Below, piece by piece: positions 40,963 through 48,645 of a stretch of DNA of 48,997 nucleotides (its first letter is position 1; every line of letters starts with the position of its first letter). The stretch spans positions 1 to 48,997 of the forward strand of contig NZ_JAQGNT010000078.1 in NCBI RefSeq assembly GCF_028291725.1. The letters are read 5' to 3'. The stretch comes from Hydrocarboniphaga sp. (GTDB lineage: Bacteria > Pseudomonadota > Gammaproteobacteria > Nevskiales > Nevskiaceae). The notes beneath the pieces are model-generated. The model did no database searches. It saw only the letters and a list, made by a program, of their open reading frames with translations, and had not been told where the DNA came from. A program made the translations under genes and the position numbers.

Positions 40963-43900
40963 TCAGGCCGCTGCGGCTGCAGGACGCGCGAGTCCCCGCT
41001 TCGGCACCGCGGGCGGCGGGTTGTGAAACTGCGCGAGCAGATTGGCCTGCACCAGCGCCGCTTTATGCACGCCCGCTTCCTTGACATGGCCGTAGCCGCG
41101 AATCTGCGCCGGCAGTGAGGCCAACGCGACTGCCGATGCAAAGTTGTCCGGCGTCAGTGCTGGCAGCAGCTCGCCGATCAGGCGCTCGTAGTCCTCGATC
41201 AGCCGGCGCTCCATGCGGCGTTCGGCGGTGTAGCCGAAAATATCCAGCGGCGTACCGCGCAGGAACTTGAAGTGCTGCAGTACCGCAAACGCGCCGCCCA
41301 TCCACGCGCCGAACTCGCGCTTGATCAGCTGGCCGGTGGTCGCGTCGCGCCTTGAGAACAGTGGCGGCGCCAGGTTGTACTTGATCTTGACGTCGCCGTC
41401 GAACGCCGCCTTCAGCTCGGCCTTCATGCTCGGCAGGCTGTGCAGCCGCGCAACTTCGTACTCGTCCTTGTAGCTCATCAGCTTGGCGAAGTTGCGCGCG
41501 ACCGCCTTGCTGAGCTCCTCGCTGCCTGGCTTCAGCCGCGCCTCGGCCTGGCGCGCCGTCTCGACCAGACGCCGGTAGCGCTGGCTGTAAGCGGCGCTCT
41601 GGTACCGAGTCAGCAATTGCGCTCGATGCGCGATGATCTCTTCAAGATCCTGCAGCGGCGTGAATACCTTGACCGCCTGGCTGTCGGCCACCGCCTTGGC
41701 GATGCGCTGCGGATCCACCGCCTGCAGGCGGCCGAAGCGGAAAGCCTCCTGGTTGAATTTCACCGACACCGCATTGATCTCGATCGCGCGATCGATCGCC
41801 GCCGCACTGACCGGCAGCAGGCCGAGCTGCGAGGCATAGCCGAGCAGGAACAGGTTCGCACCGATCGTGTCACCGAGTAGCGCCAGCGCGAGGTTGGTCG
41901 CATCGACGGTATACAGATGACCGTCACCGACTGCGGCGCGGAAACGGTTGATCAGCAAGCTGGCATCGATCTTCAGATCGGGATTGCGCGCGAACGCCGG
42001 TGTCGGCGTGACCCGAGAATTGACCACCGCACGGGTGCGCTGCGGTGTCAGCGTGATCGCCGGCTCCTTGGACAGCGCGCCGACCGCATCGAAAGCCAGC
42101 GCGACGTCGGCTTCACCGACGCCGATGCGTTGCGCGCCGAGCTTGTCGCTGCTGTGCGCCACGCGCAGATGGCTGAACACCGCGCCGTTCTTCTGCGACA
42201 GCCCGGTCATGTCGAACACCGAACAGGCCTTGCCCTCCAGGTGCGCGGCCATCGTGATCAGCGCACCGACCGTGACTACGCCGGTGCCGCCGATGCCGGA
42301 CACCATCAGGTTGTAGCTGGACTCACCGATCCCGGCGATCGCTGGCTCCGGCAGCGACAATCCGCCGCCGCCGATATCGACTTTCTGCGGCTTGCGCAGA
42401 TCGCCGCCGAGTACGGTGACGAAGCTCGGGCAGAAGCCTTTCTGGCAGCTGTAATCCTTGTTGCAGGCGCTCTGGTCAATCTGTCGCTTACGGCCCTGCT
42501 CGGTCTCGCGCGGCCACAGGCTGACGCAGTTGCTTTGCGCGGAGCAGTCGCCACAGCCTTCGCAGACTTCGGTGTTGATGAACAGCCGCCTCAAAGGATC
42601 GGGAAACTTGCCGCGCTTGCGGCGCCGGCGCTTCTCGGCCGCGCAGGTCTGCTCATAGATCACGACGGTGACACCGGCAAGCTCGCGCAGCTCGCGCTGC
42701 ACGCGGTCGTATTCGCTGCGGTGTTCGACCCGCACGCCGGGCGCGAGCTTGCTCGCTTCGTTATAGAGCTCGGGGCGGTCGCTGACGACGATGCATTTCA
42801 CGGCGCCTTCGCTGAGCACCTGCTGGCTGATCGCGCCGACCGAGATCGGCCCGTCCAGCGGCTGGCCGCCGGTCATCGCCACCGCGTCGTTGTACAGGAT
42901 GCGGAACGTGATATTGATCCTGGCCGCGACCGCGCCGCGGATCGCCAGCGTGCCGGAGTGGTAGTAAGTGCCGTCGCCCATGTTCTGAAAGATGTGCGGC
43001 ATCTTCACGAACTTGGCCAGGCTGTACCAGTGCGCGCCTTCGCCGCCCATCTGCGTGTTGGCGAGCACGCGCTCGTCGCTGTACATCGCCATCGAATGGC
43101 AGCCGATGCCGCCGCCGACATAGCTGCCTTCCGGCTTGGGCATGCTGGAATTGTGCGGGCAGCCGGAACAAAAATATGGCGAGCGCACGACCTCGCCGGC
43201 GCTGATGCCGGCCACGGCGGCCAGCTGCTGCGCCAGCGTGGCGACGCGCTCGCGCAGCGAGGCCGGCACCGGCACGGCCAGCTTGTCGAGACGCCCGGCG
43301 ATCACCAGCGCCAGTTCGATCGGCTTGAGCTGCACGTCGGACGGCAGCAGCGGCTGCTGATCCTCGTCGTACTTGCCGACGATACGTGGCGCATCCGCCT
43401 GGCCGTACAGGATGGTCTTGGCCTGGTTCTCGGTGATTGCCTCCTTCTCCTCGACGAATAGCAGCTCGCCCTGGCCGGCGGCGAATTCGCGTAGGCCTTT
43501 CCGCGACACCGGATACACGCAGCCCAGCTTGTACAACGAGATGCCGAGATTCGCCGCGCCGCGCTCGTCCAGGCCGAGCATCTTCAGCGCCTGGATCACG
43601 TCCTGCACGGCCTTGCCGGCGCTGACGATGCCAAGCCGGCGCAACGGCGCGGCGATCAGCACGCGGTTGACCGGGTTGGCGTCGACGAACTTCTCGACCA
43701 GCGGCCAGCGATAGCGCTTGTAGACGATGCCGGAGCGCTCGCGGTCGATGTGCGTGGCGATGTTGTGTATGCCTTCCGGCGGCAGCTCGCCACGATCCGG
43801 CAGCACGATCATACGGTCGAGCCGGTCCAGGCTCACCGTCATCGTCTGCTCCAGCACCTCGTTAGTCGTGGTGAAGCCGACCCATAGGCCGCAGTAGCGC

Positions 43901-44487
43901 GACAGCGCGAAGCCGAGCAGGCCAAGATCGAGCACGTCTTCGGCGTTGGAGCAGGCGAGCACCGGCATACCGCAGTGCATGAACGCGGTCTCGCTCTGAT
44001 GCGCCAGCGTCGAGGACTTGCCGGCGTGATCGTCGCCGGCCACCGCGAGCACACCGCCGTTCGGATGCACGCCGGCGATGTTGCCATGACGGAACGCATC
44101 GTTGGAGCGGTCCACGCCCGGGCCCTTTCCGTACCAGATGCCGAACACGCCGTCGACGGTGGGATCGGGTACGTGTTGCAGCGTCTGCGCGCCCCAGATC
44201 GCGGTCGCGGCCAGGTCTTCGTTCAGGCCTGGCTGAAAGTGGATCTGATGCGCTTCGAGGTGCTTTTTTGCGCGCCACAACTCCTGGTCGTAGCCGCCGA
44301 TCGGCGAGCCGCGATAGCCGGAGATATAGCCGGCGGTGTTGAGTCCTGCCTTGCGATCGGCCTCGCGTTGCAGCATCGGCAGGCGCACCAACGCCTGCGT
44401 GCCGGAGATCATCACCGTGCCGGATTCGAGGGTGTACTTGTCGTCGAGTTCGACGTTACGCAGTGCCAGGTTGCGACCAACATTCAT
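40963..44487 (-). CDS. Single-chain indolepyruvate-type 2-oxoacid:ferredoxin oxidoreductase
   Basis: 1174 aa fusion of IorA and IorB. N-terminal pyrimidine-binding domain (SGTQALVRLPMLQ, GYISGYRGSPIGGYD, 28-67), TPP-binding domain with FCSGCPH (439-445), GDGTYYHSG and NDAVAMTGGQP (504-542), ferredoxin-like cluster segment with Cys642, 645, 648, 654 and Cys675, 681, 686, and the gamma-type domain from about 725 (GIGGTGVVTVGALI, DMTGLSQKNGAVFSHLR). The reaction is oxidative decarboxylation of a 2-oxoacid to acyl-CoA, CO2 and two reduced ferredoxins. Long single-chain forms occur in proteobacteria, including aromatic degraders. Here the upstream FAD 2-hydroxyacid dehydrogenase could supply the 2-oxoacid, and reduced ferredoxin could feed the dehydratase activator. 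Confidence 0.93.
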   Translation of the reverse strand: MNVGRNLALRNVELDDKYTLESGTVMISGTQALVRLPMLQREADRKAGLNTAGYISGYRGSPIGGYDQELWRAKKHLEAHQIHFQPGLNEDLAATAIWGAQTLQHVPDPTVDGVFGIWYGKGPGVDRSNDAFRHGNIAGVHPNGGVLAVAGDDHAGKSSTLAHQSETAFMHCGMPVLACSNAEDVLDLGLLGFALSRYCGLWVGFTTTNEVLEQTMTVSLDRLDRMIVLPDRGELPPEGIHNIATHIDRERSGIVYKRYRWPLVEKFVDANPVNRVLIAAPLRRLGIVSAGKAVQDVIQALKMLGLDERGAANLGISLYKLGCVYPVSRKGLREFAAGQGELLFVEEKEAITENQAKTILYGQADAPRIVGKYDEDQQPLLPSDVQLKPIELALVIAGRLDKLAVPVPASLRERVATLAQQLAAVAGISAGEVVRSPYFCSGCPHNSSMPKPEGSYVGGGIGCHSMAMYSDERVLANTQMGGEGAHWYSLAKFVKMPHIFQNMGDGTYYHSGTLAIRGAVAARINITFRILYNDAVAMTGGQPLDGPISVGAISQQVLSEGAVKCIVVSDRPELYNEASKLAPGVRVEHRSEYDRVQRELRELAGVTVVIYEQTCAAEKRRRRKRGKFPDPLRRLFINTEVCEGCGDCSAQSNCVSLWPRETEQGRKRQIDQSACNKDYSCQKGFCPSFVTVLGGDLRKPQKVDIGGGGLSLPEPAIAGIGESSYNLMVSGIGGTGVVTVGALITMAAHLEGKACSVFDMTGLSQKNGAVFSHLRVAHSSDKLGAQRIGVGEADVALAFDAVGALSKEPAITLTPQRTRAVVNSRVTPTPAFARNPDLKIDASLLINRFRAAVGDGHLYTVDATNLALALLGDTIGANLFLLGYASQLGLLPVSAAAIDRAIEINAVSVKFNQEAFRFGRLQAVDPQRIAKAVADSQAVKVFTPLQDLEEIIAHRAQLLTRYQSAAYSQRYRRLVETARQAEARLKPGSEELSKAVARNFAKLMSYKDEYEVARLHSLPSMKAELKAAFDGDVKIKYNLAPPLFSRRDATTGQLIKREFGAWMGGAFAVLQHFKFLRGTPLDIFGYTAERRMERRLIEDYERLIGELLPALTPDNFASAVALASLPAQIRGYGHVKEAGVHKAALVQANLLAQFHNPPPAVPKRGLARPAAAAA

Positions 44488-44506
44488 GTCTTGAGCCCGA
44501 TGATGT

Positions 44507-45262
44507 TCAGGCGGCTGCCGCAGTTGGCAACCGCGGCGGCGGCGCGAAGATGCCGCCGCCCTGTTCCTGCCGATACGGCGCGCACTTGTCGGCCAGGTAG
44601 TTCTGGAATTCGGCGACGAACTCGGCGGCGACCACCTGGGTGCTCTCGCGCTGCTGCATCAGCCGCGCCCAGTCACGCATCCCGTCGATGCGCTCGATCA
44701 GCGACCAGCCATAGGCGCAGCGGGTGACGCGGTCTCCGACATCGACGATGTACAAGGCCAGCAGGTCGACGCAGCTCAGCGTGTCGCCGAGCAGATAGGG
44801 CTTGAACACGAGCAGCCGCCGCAGCGCCTCGATCGTGACCTCGAGCTGGGCCGCGACCGCCTGCAGGGTTTCAGCCGAGTTCAGGGCCGCGTTTGAGAAC
44901 ACGCCGGGATACAGCCGCCGCATCGGCACGTCGAGATACAGCTGGATGATGTTCATCGTCTGCCGCGTGCGGCCGCGCCGCAGCGGCGCGTTCGGATACA
45001 GCGGCGCGCCGGACTCGGTTTCCTCCAGATATTCGAGGATCGGCAGCGTCTCGCTGAGCGTGCCCTCCGGCGTCTGCAGGTACGGGATCTTGCCCATCGG
45101 GCTGCGCGACAAAAAAGCTTCGTCGCGCCCCGCGCGCAGGCGCACGATGTCGAACAGCGCCTCTTTTTCCAGCAGTGCCTGGCGCAGCGTGTTGAAGTAG
45201 TTGCTGACGGCGTAGCCGTGCAGCAGCAGCGGCACGGCCAGCGGTCGGACCTGGGCGTTCAT
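44507..45262 (-). CDS. Glutathione S-transferase-like protein
   Basis: 251 aa with an N-terminal thioredoxin-like domain (YAVSNYFNTLRQALLEK, then SPMGKIPYLQTPEG and SETLPILEYLEE, the glutathione-site region) and an alpha-helical C-terminal domain (LLGDTLSCVDLLALYIVDVG). Such proteins in degradation operons often catalyse isomerisation or dehalogenation or bind reactive intermediates. The C-terminus ends in a Pro/Ala-rich tail (FAPPPRLPTAAAA) similar to that of the ferredoxin oxidoreductase directly downstream (PPAVPKRGLARPAAAAA), which may hint at an association, though low complexity makes this weak. Confidence 0.87.
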   Translation of the reverse strand: MNAQVRPLAVPLLLHGYAVSNYFNTLRQALLEKEALFDIVRLRAGRDEAFLSRSPMGKIPYLQTPEGTLSETLPILEYLEETESGAPLYPNAPLRRGRTRQTMNIIQLYLDVPMRRLYPGVFSNAALNSAETLQAVAAQLEVTIEALRRLLVFKPYLLGDTLSCVDLLALYIVDVGDRVTRCAYGWSLIERIDGMRDWARLMQQRESTQVVAAEFVAEFQNYLADKCAPYRQEQGGGIFAPPPRLPTAAAA

Positions 45263-45264
45263 GC

Positions 45265-46668
45265 TCAGGCCGCCTGCTTGGAGTGTGCTTCGAAGCCGCC
45301 GAAAATCTTGCCCGGATTCAGGATGCCGACCGGATCGAGCAGGCCCTTCAGCCCCAGCATCAGATCGATCTCGCTCTGGCTGCGGCTGATGCCGAGATAC
45401 GGGCGTTTTTCGATACCGATGCCGTGCTCCGCCGACACCGAACCGGAGAACGGAATCAGCGGCTCGTACACGCAGCTCTCGACGGCCTCGCGGTCCTGCG
45501 CACCGCCGGCGCCGATCGCGATGTGTAGATTGCCGTCGCCGACATGGCCGAGGAAGGCGATCGCGCCCTCGGGCCAGCGCGCATGCAGATGCTGTTTGAC
45601 CTTGCTCATGTAGTCCGCCATCTCGCCGACCGGCAGGCTGACGTCGAAGGCATAGAACGGCTGGAAGTCACGGATGATGTGCTGCAGGTCTTCGCGCACC
45701 GCCCAGATGTCGGCGCGCTGTTTCTCCGATGATGCCAGCGTCGCGTCGGCGAACAGGCTGTTTTCGCCGGCCGCGCTCAGTGCGTTCTCGAACAGTTCGG
45801 CATCGCGCTGCTGGTCCGAGCCCAGCGCCTCGATGATCGCGTAGTACGGATAGTCCTGGCCCAGCGGCGGCGCATGCCGGCCGCTGCCGGTGTTGACGTT
45901 GTAGAAGCGGTTGTCGATCAGCTCGAACGCGCTGAGCATGCCGCCGAGCGAGGCATCCATATGCCGCAGCAGGCCGACGATCTGGTCGAAGCTGTTGGCC
46001 GCGACCAGCGCGGTGTTGTTGCTGCGCGGCTGCTCACGCAGACGCAGCACCAGCCGCGTGATCACGCCCAGCGTGCCCTCGCTGCCAATGAACAGCTGCT
46101 TGAGATCATAGCCGGTGTTGTTCTTGATCATCCGGTTCAGCGAGGACACCACGGTGCCGTTGGCGAGCACCGCCTCGATACCCAGCACCTGCTCGCGCAT
46201 CATGCCGTAGCGGATCACGCGCATGCCGCCGGCATTGGTCGCCGCGTTGCCGCCGACATGGCAGGAGCCGCGGCCGCCGAGATCCAGCGGGAACGTCAGG
46301 CGGTAAGGCTCCAGATAGTCCTGCAGGGTCTGCAGCACGACGCCGGCCTGCAGCGTGACGGTACGGTTCACGGTGTCGACCGTCTCGATCTGGTTGAGCC
46401 GCTCCAGCGACAACGCCAGATCGCCGGCCTGGGTTTGCGTCGCACGCACCCAGCCCGACATGCCGCCCTGCACCACCACGGACTGGCCATGCTGATTGCA
46501 CAAGGCCAGCACCCGCGACACCTGCTCGGTCGTGGCCGGCCGCACCAGCGCGTCGGCCCCGATCTGGCTCATGAAATATCCGGGATAGCGTGCCTTGACC
46601 GCATCGCCGGTCAGCACGCCGTCGCAGCCGACGATCTCTCGCAGGGCAGCCAGCAAAAAGTCGTTCAT
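45265..46668 (-). CDS. FAD-linked 2-hydroxyacid dehydrogenase (GlcD/D-LDH/D-2HGDH family)
   Basis: 467 aa of the vanillyl-alcohol-oxidase-type FAD family. FAD-binding segment: VVVQGGMSGWVRA, PLDLGGRGSCHVGGNAATNAGG, and IGSEGTLGVIT; substrate/metal side: GHVGDGNLHIAI and the C-terminal SAEHGIGIEKRPYLG. Members oxidise D-2-hydroxy acids (glycolate, lactate, 2-hydroxyglutarate) to 2-oxo acids. Next to a 2-oxoacid:ferredoxin oxidoreductase in the same operon it suggests the sequence 2-hydroxyacid to 2-oxoacid to acyl-CoA. The start at 46668 gives the standard N-terminus. Gap to the next gene is only 2 bp. Confidence 0.9.
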   Translation of the reverse strand: MNDFLLAALREIVGCDGVLTGDAVKARYPGYFMSQIGADALVRPATTEQVSRVLALCNQHGQSVVVQGGMSGWVRATQTQAGDLALSLERLNQIETVDTVNRTVTLQAGVVLQTLQDYLEPYRLTFPLDLGGRGSCHVGGNAATNAGGMRVIRYGMMREQVLGIEAVLANGTVVSSLNRMIKNNTGYDLKQLFIGSEGTLGVITRLVLRLREQPRSNNTALVAANSFDQIVGLLRHMDASLGGMLSAFELIDNRFYNVNTGSGRHAPPLGQDYPYYAIIEALGSDQQRDAELFENALSAAGENSLFADATLASSEKQRADIWAVREDLQHIIRDFQPFYAFDVSLPVGEMADYMSKVKQHLHARWPEGAIAFLGHVGDGNLHIAIGAGGAQDREAVESCVYEPLIPFSGSVSAEHGIGIEKRPYLGISRSQSEIDLMLGLKGLLDPVGILNPGKIFGGFEAHSKQAA

Positions 46669-46676
46669 AGCAGGCC

Positions 46677-47003
46677 TCAGCTGGACGCGGTTTCTTGCAG
46701 CAGCACGTAGATGTCGTCGCCCTGCACGCGCACCTCGTAGCGCGGCAGCACCAGGTCGTCGGTCTCGTCGCATTCGCCGGTGCGCAGGTTCCAGGTCCAG
46801 CCGTGCCAGGGGCAGCTGACCTTGCCGTCGCAGACCGTGCCCTTGTGCAGAAAGCCGTTCGCATGCGGGCAGCGGCCGGCGGTTGCCAGCACTTCGCCGT
46901 TCTCGAGGAACAATGCGATTTCGACACCGTCGATCTTCACCGCGAGCCCGCGCTGCTGCTGTAGTTGCGAACACTGGCCGACGATGTGTTCGCCCTTAGC
47001 CAT
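46677..47003 (-). CDS. Rieske [2Fe-2S] ferredoxin
   Basis: 108 aa, small soluble Rieske protein. Cluster ligands Cys45 and His47 (RCPHANGF) and Cys64 and His67 (SCPWHGW). Such proteins carry electrons to oxygenases, including Rieske dioxygenases. Its gene overlaps the end of the P450 gene by 8 bp, so it is probably the P450's electron donor or part of the same hydroxylation step; a Rieske rather than adrenodoxin-type partner would be unusual. No dedicated reductase is in this operon. Confidence 0.93.
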   Translation of the reverse strand: MAKGEHIVGQCSQLQQQRGLAVKIDGVEIALFLENGEVLATAGRCPHANGFLHKGTVCDGKVSCPWHGWTWNLRTGECDETDDLVLPRYEVRVQGDDIYVLLQETASS

Positions 47004-48213
47004 GGGCGAGCTCGGGTTCACGCACCTTGAACCGCACCGGCAGCGTCTTCGGCCCGCGCGCGAAGTACGAATCCATCCACTTCACCTTGCCGTCGACGGC
47101 CTGCAGCTGCTCGAAGCGATCCAGCAGCACCTCGACGGCGATCTTGGCTTCCATCTTCGACAGGAAAGTGCCCAGGCAGAAATGCGCGCCGTTGCCGAAG
47201 GACATGGTCTGCCCCGGCTGGCGATCGATGTTGAAGGTATCCGGATCGGCGAACTGGTCGGCGTCGCGGTTGGCCGAGCCCAGCAGCGGCAGCACCAGCG
47301 AGCCCTGCGGAATCTCGACGCCGTTGAGCACGGCCGGCTTCAGCGTGTGGCGGAACAGCATCTGTACCGGCGTGTCGTAGCGCAGCACTTCCTCGATCAG
47401 GTTCGGGATCAGCGCGTTGTTGTCGCGCACGCGCTGCATGACCTCGGGCCGGCTGCGCAGATGAACCAGCGTGATACCGAGCAGATTGGTCGTGGTCTCG
47501 ACGCCGCCGATCAGCAGCAGGATCGCCAGGTTCATTACCTCGGCCTTGGTCAGGCGCTGGCCTTCGACTTCGGCATGCGTGAACGCGCTGACCAGATCGT
47601 CTTTGGGATCGAGCTTGCGCTGCTCGTACAGATCGTCGAAATACTGGCGCAGCTCCATGGAGCTTTTCGCGATCTGCGTGAGACGCTCGGGGCCGTAGGC
47701 GGCGCGATTGCCGGCCGACAGCACGTCGTCCACCCAGTGCTTGAATTCCGAACGGCGCTTGACGTCGACGCCGAGCACGTCGGCGACCACGGTGACCGGG
47801 AACAGCGCGGAGAACTCCCAGACGAAATCGAAGCTGCCGGCCTTGCCGTTGCGGGCGATGATGTCGTCGACCAGATCATTGGCGATGCCGCGGATCTTCG
47901 GCGGAAAGCTGGCGATCTTCTTCGGCACGAACGCGGCGTTCGCGAGCTTGCGGATGCGCACATGGCCCGGCGGATCCAGCGAGATCATCGGCGCGACTTC
48001 GGGCACCGGATCGTATTCCCCTAGCAGGGCCGGCCAGAATTGCGAGGACGAGTAGGTGTCCGAATTCTGCAGCACAGTCAGGACGTCGCCGTACTTGGCG
48101 ACCGCAAACGCCTGCATGGAAGCTATCCATTTAACCGGCGTTTTCTCGCGCAGTTCGGCGTAGTGCGGGTAAGGGTGTTCGGTGACCGAGGAATCCAGCG
48201 GATCGTAGGTCAC
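46996..48213 (-). CDS. Cytochrome P450
   Basis: 405 aa soluble bacterial P450. The heme loop is FGNGAHFCLG with Cys346, the K-helix ExxR is EVLR (275-278), and the I-helix reads IGGVETTTN (235-243), a variant of the usual AG-[DE]TT with Gly-Val in place. SLDPPGHVRIRKL (78-90) is the typical C-helix region. It hydroxylates an organic substrate using O2 and two electrons. In operon with a Rieske ferredoxin and, downstream, a 2-hydroxyacid dehydrogenase; alpha-hydroxylation of an acid is one possibility, a terpenoid or steroid ring position another. The family number cannot be assigned by eye. Confidence 0.94.
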   Translation of the reverse strand: MTYDPLDSSVTEHPYPHYAELREKTPVKWIASMQAFAVAKYGDVLTVLQNSDTYSSSQFWPALLGEYDPVPEVAPMISLDPPGHVRIRKLANAAFVPKKIASFPPKIRGIANDLVDDIIARNGKAGSFDFVWEFSALFPVTVVADVLGVDVKRRSEFKHWVDDVLSAGNRAAYGPERLTQIAKSSMELRQYFDDLYEQRKLDPKDDLVSAFTHAEVEGQRLTKAEVMNLAILLLIGGVETTTNLLGITLVHLRSRPEVMQRVRDNNALIPNLIEEVLRYDTPVQMLFRHTLKPAVLNGVEIPQGSLVLPLLGSANRDADQFADPDTFNIDRQPGQTMSFGNGAHFCLGTFLSKMEAKIAVEVLLDRFEQLQAVDGKVKWMDSYFARGPKTLPVRFKVREPELAHG

Positions 48214-48216
48214 GGC

Positions 48217-48645
48217 TCAGCCTCCCTTGCTCTGCTTGATGCCGTCGAGCTGCTGCAGTACTGCCCATGCGTCCCAGATGCTGCGCTCCAACGTGATCTT
48301 GCCCTGCTCGTCCCAGCCCATCACGGTGACGCCCTTGGTCTTGGTGACCTTGCCCGCGGCCGGCACGCCGAAGAAATCGCCGGCGTGCTTGGTCTCCCAG
48401 GTCCACTGGAACGAGCCCAGGCGTCGATCGCCGACGTAGTCGAAGACGTCGAACCTGTTGTAGCTGATTTCCGGGTTGGCAACGATGAAGCCTTCCTGGA
48501 ACTTTTGCATCGCCGCGAGATCGTTCTCGATGCGCAAGCCCATGTTGATGTCTTCGAAGAGGAACGTCGGGGAATACAGCGAAATCAGCTCGTCCGGCTT
48601 TTTGGCAAACAGGCCGATCCAGTACTGGGACCATTCAAGGTTCAT
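48217..48645 (-). CDS. SnoaL/NTF2-like small protein
   Basis: 142 aa with the cone-shaped NTF2/SnoaL fold pattern: N-terminal helix with WSQYWIGLFAKKPDELISLYSP, FEDINMGLRIEN, then strands RRLGSFQWTWETKHAGDF and KTKGVTVMGWDEQGKITLERSIWD. Such proteins act as isomerases, cyclases or hydratases or only bind ligand; the activity cannot be inferred. It is the first gene of the leftward operon, 3 bp before the P450, with AGAGGAG upstream of its start. It may act on the P450 product. Confidence 0.83.
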   Translation of the reverse strand: MNLEWSQYWIGLFAKKPDELISLYSPTFLFEDINMGLRIENDLAAMQKFQEGFIVANPEISYNRFDVFDYVGDRRLGSFQWTWETKHAGDFFGVPAAGKVTKTKGVTVMGWDEQGKITLERSIWDAWAVLQQLDGIKQSKGG

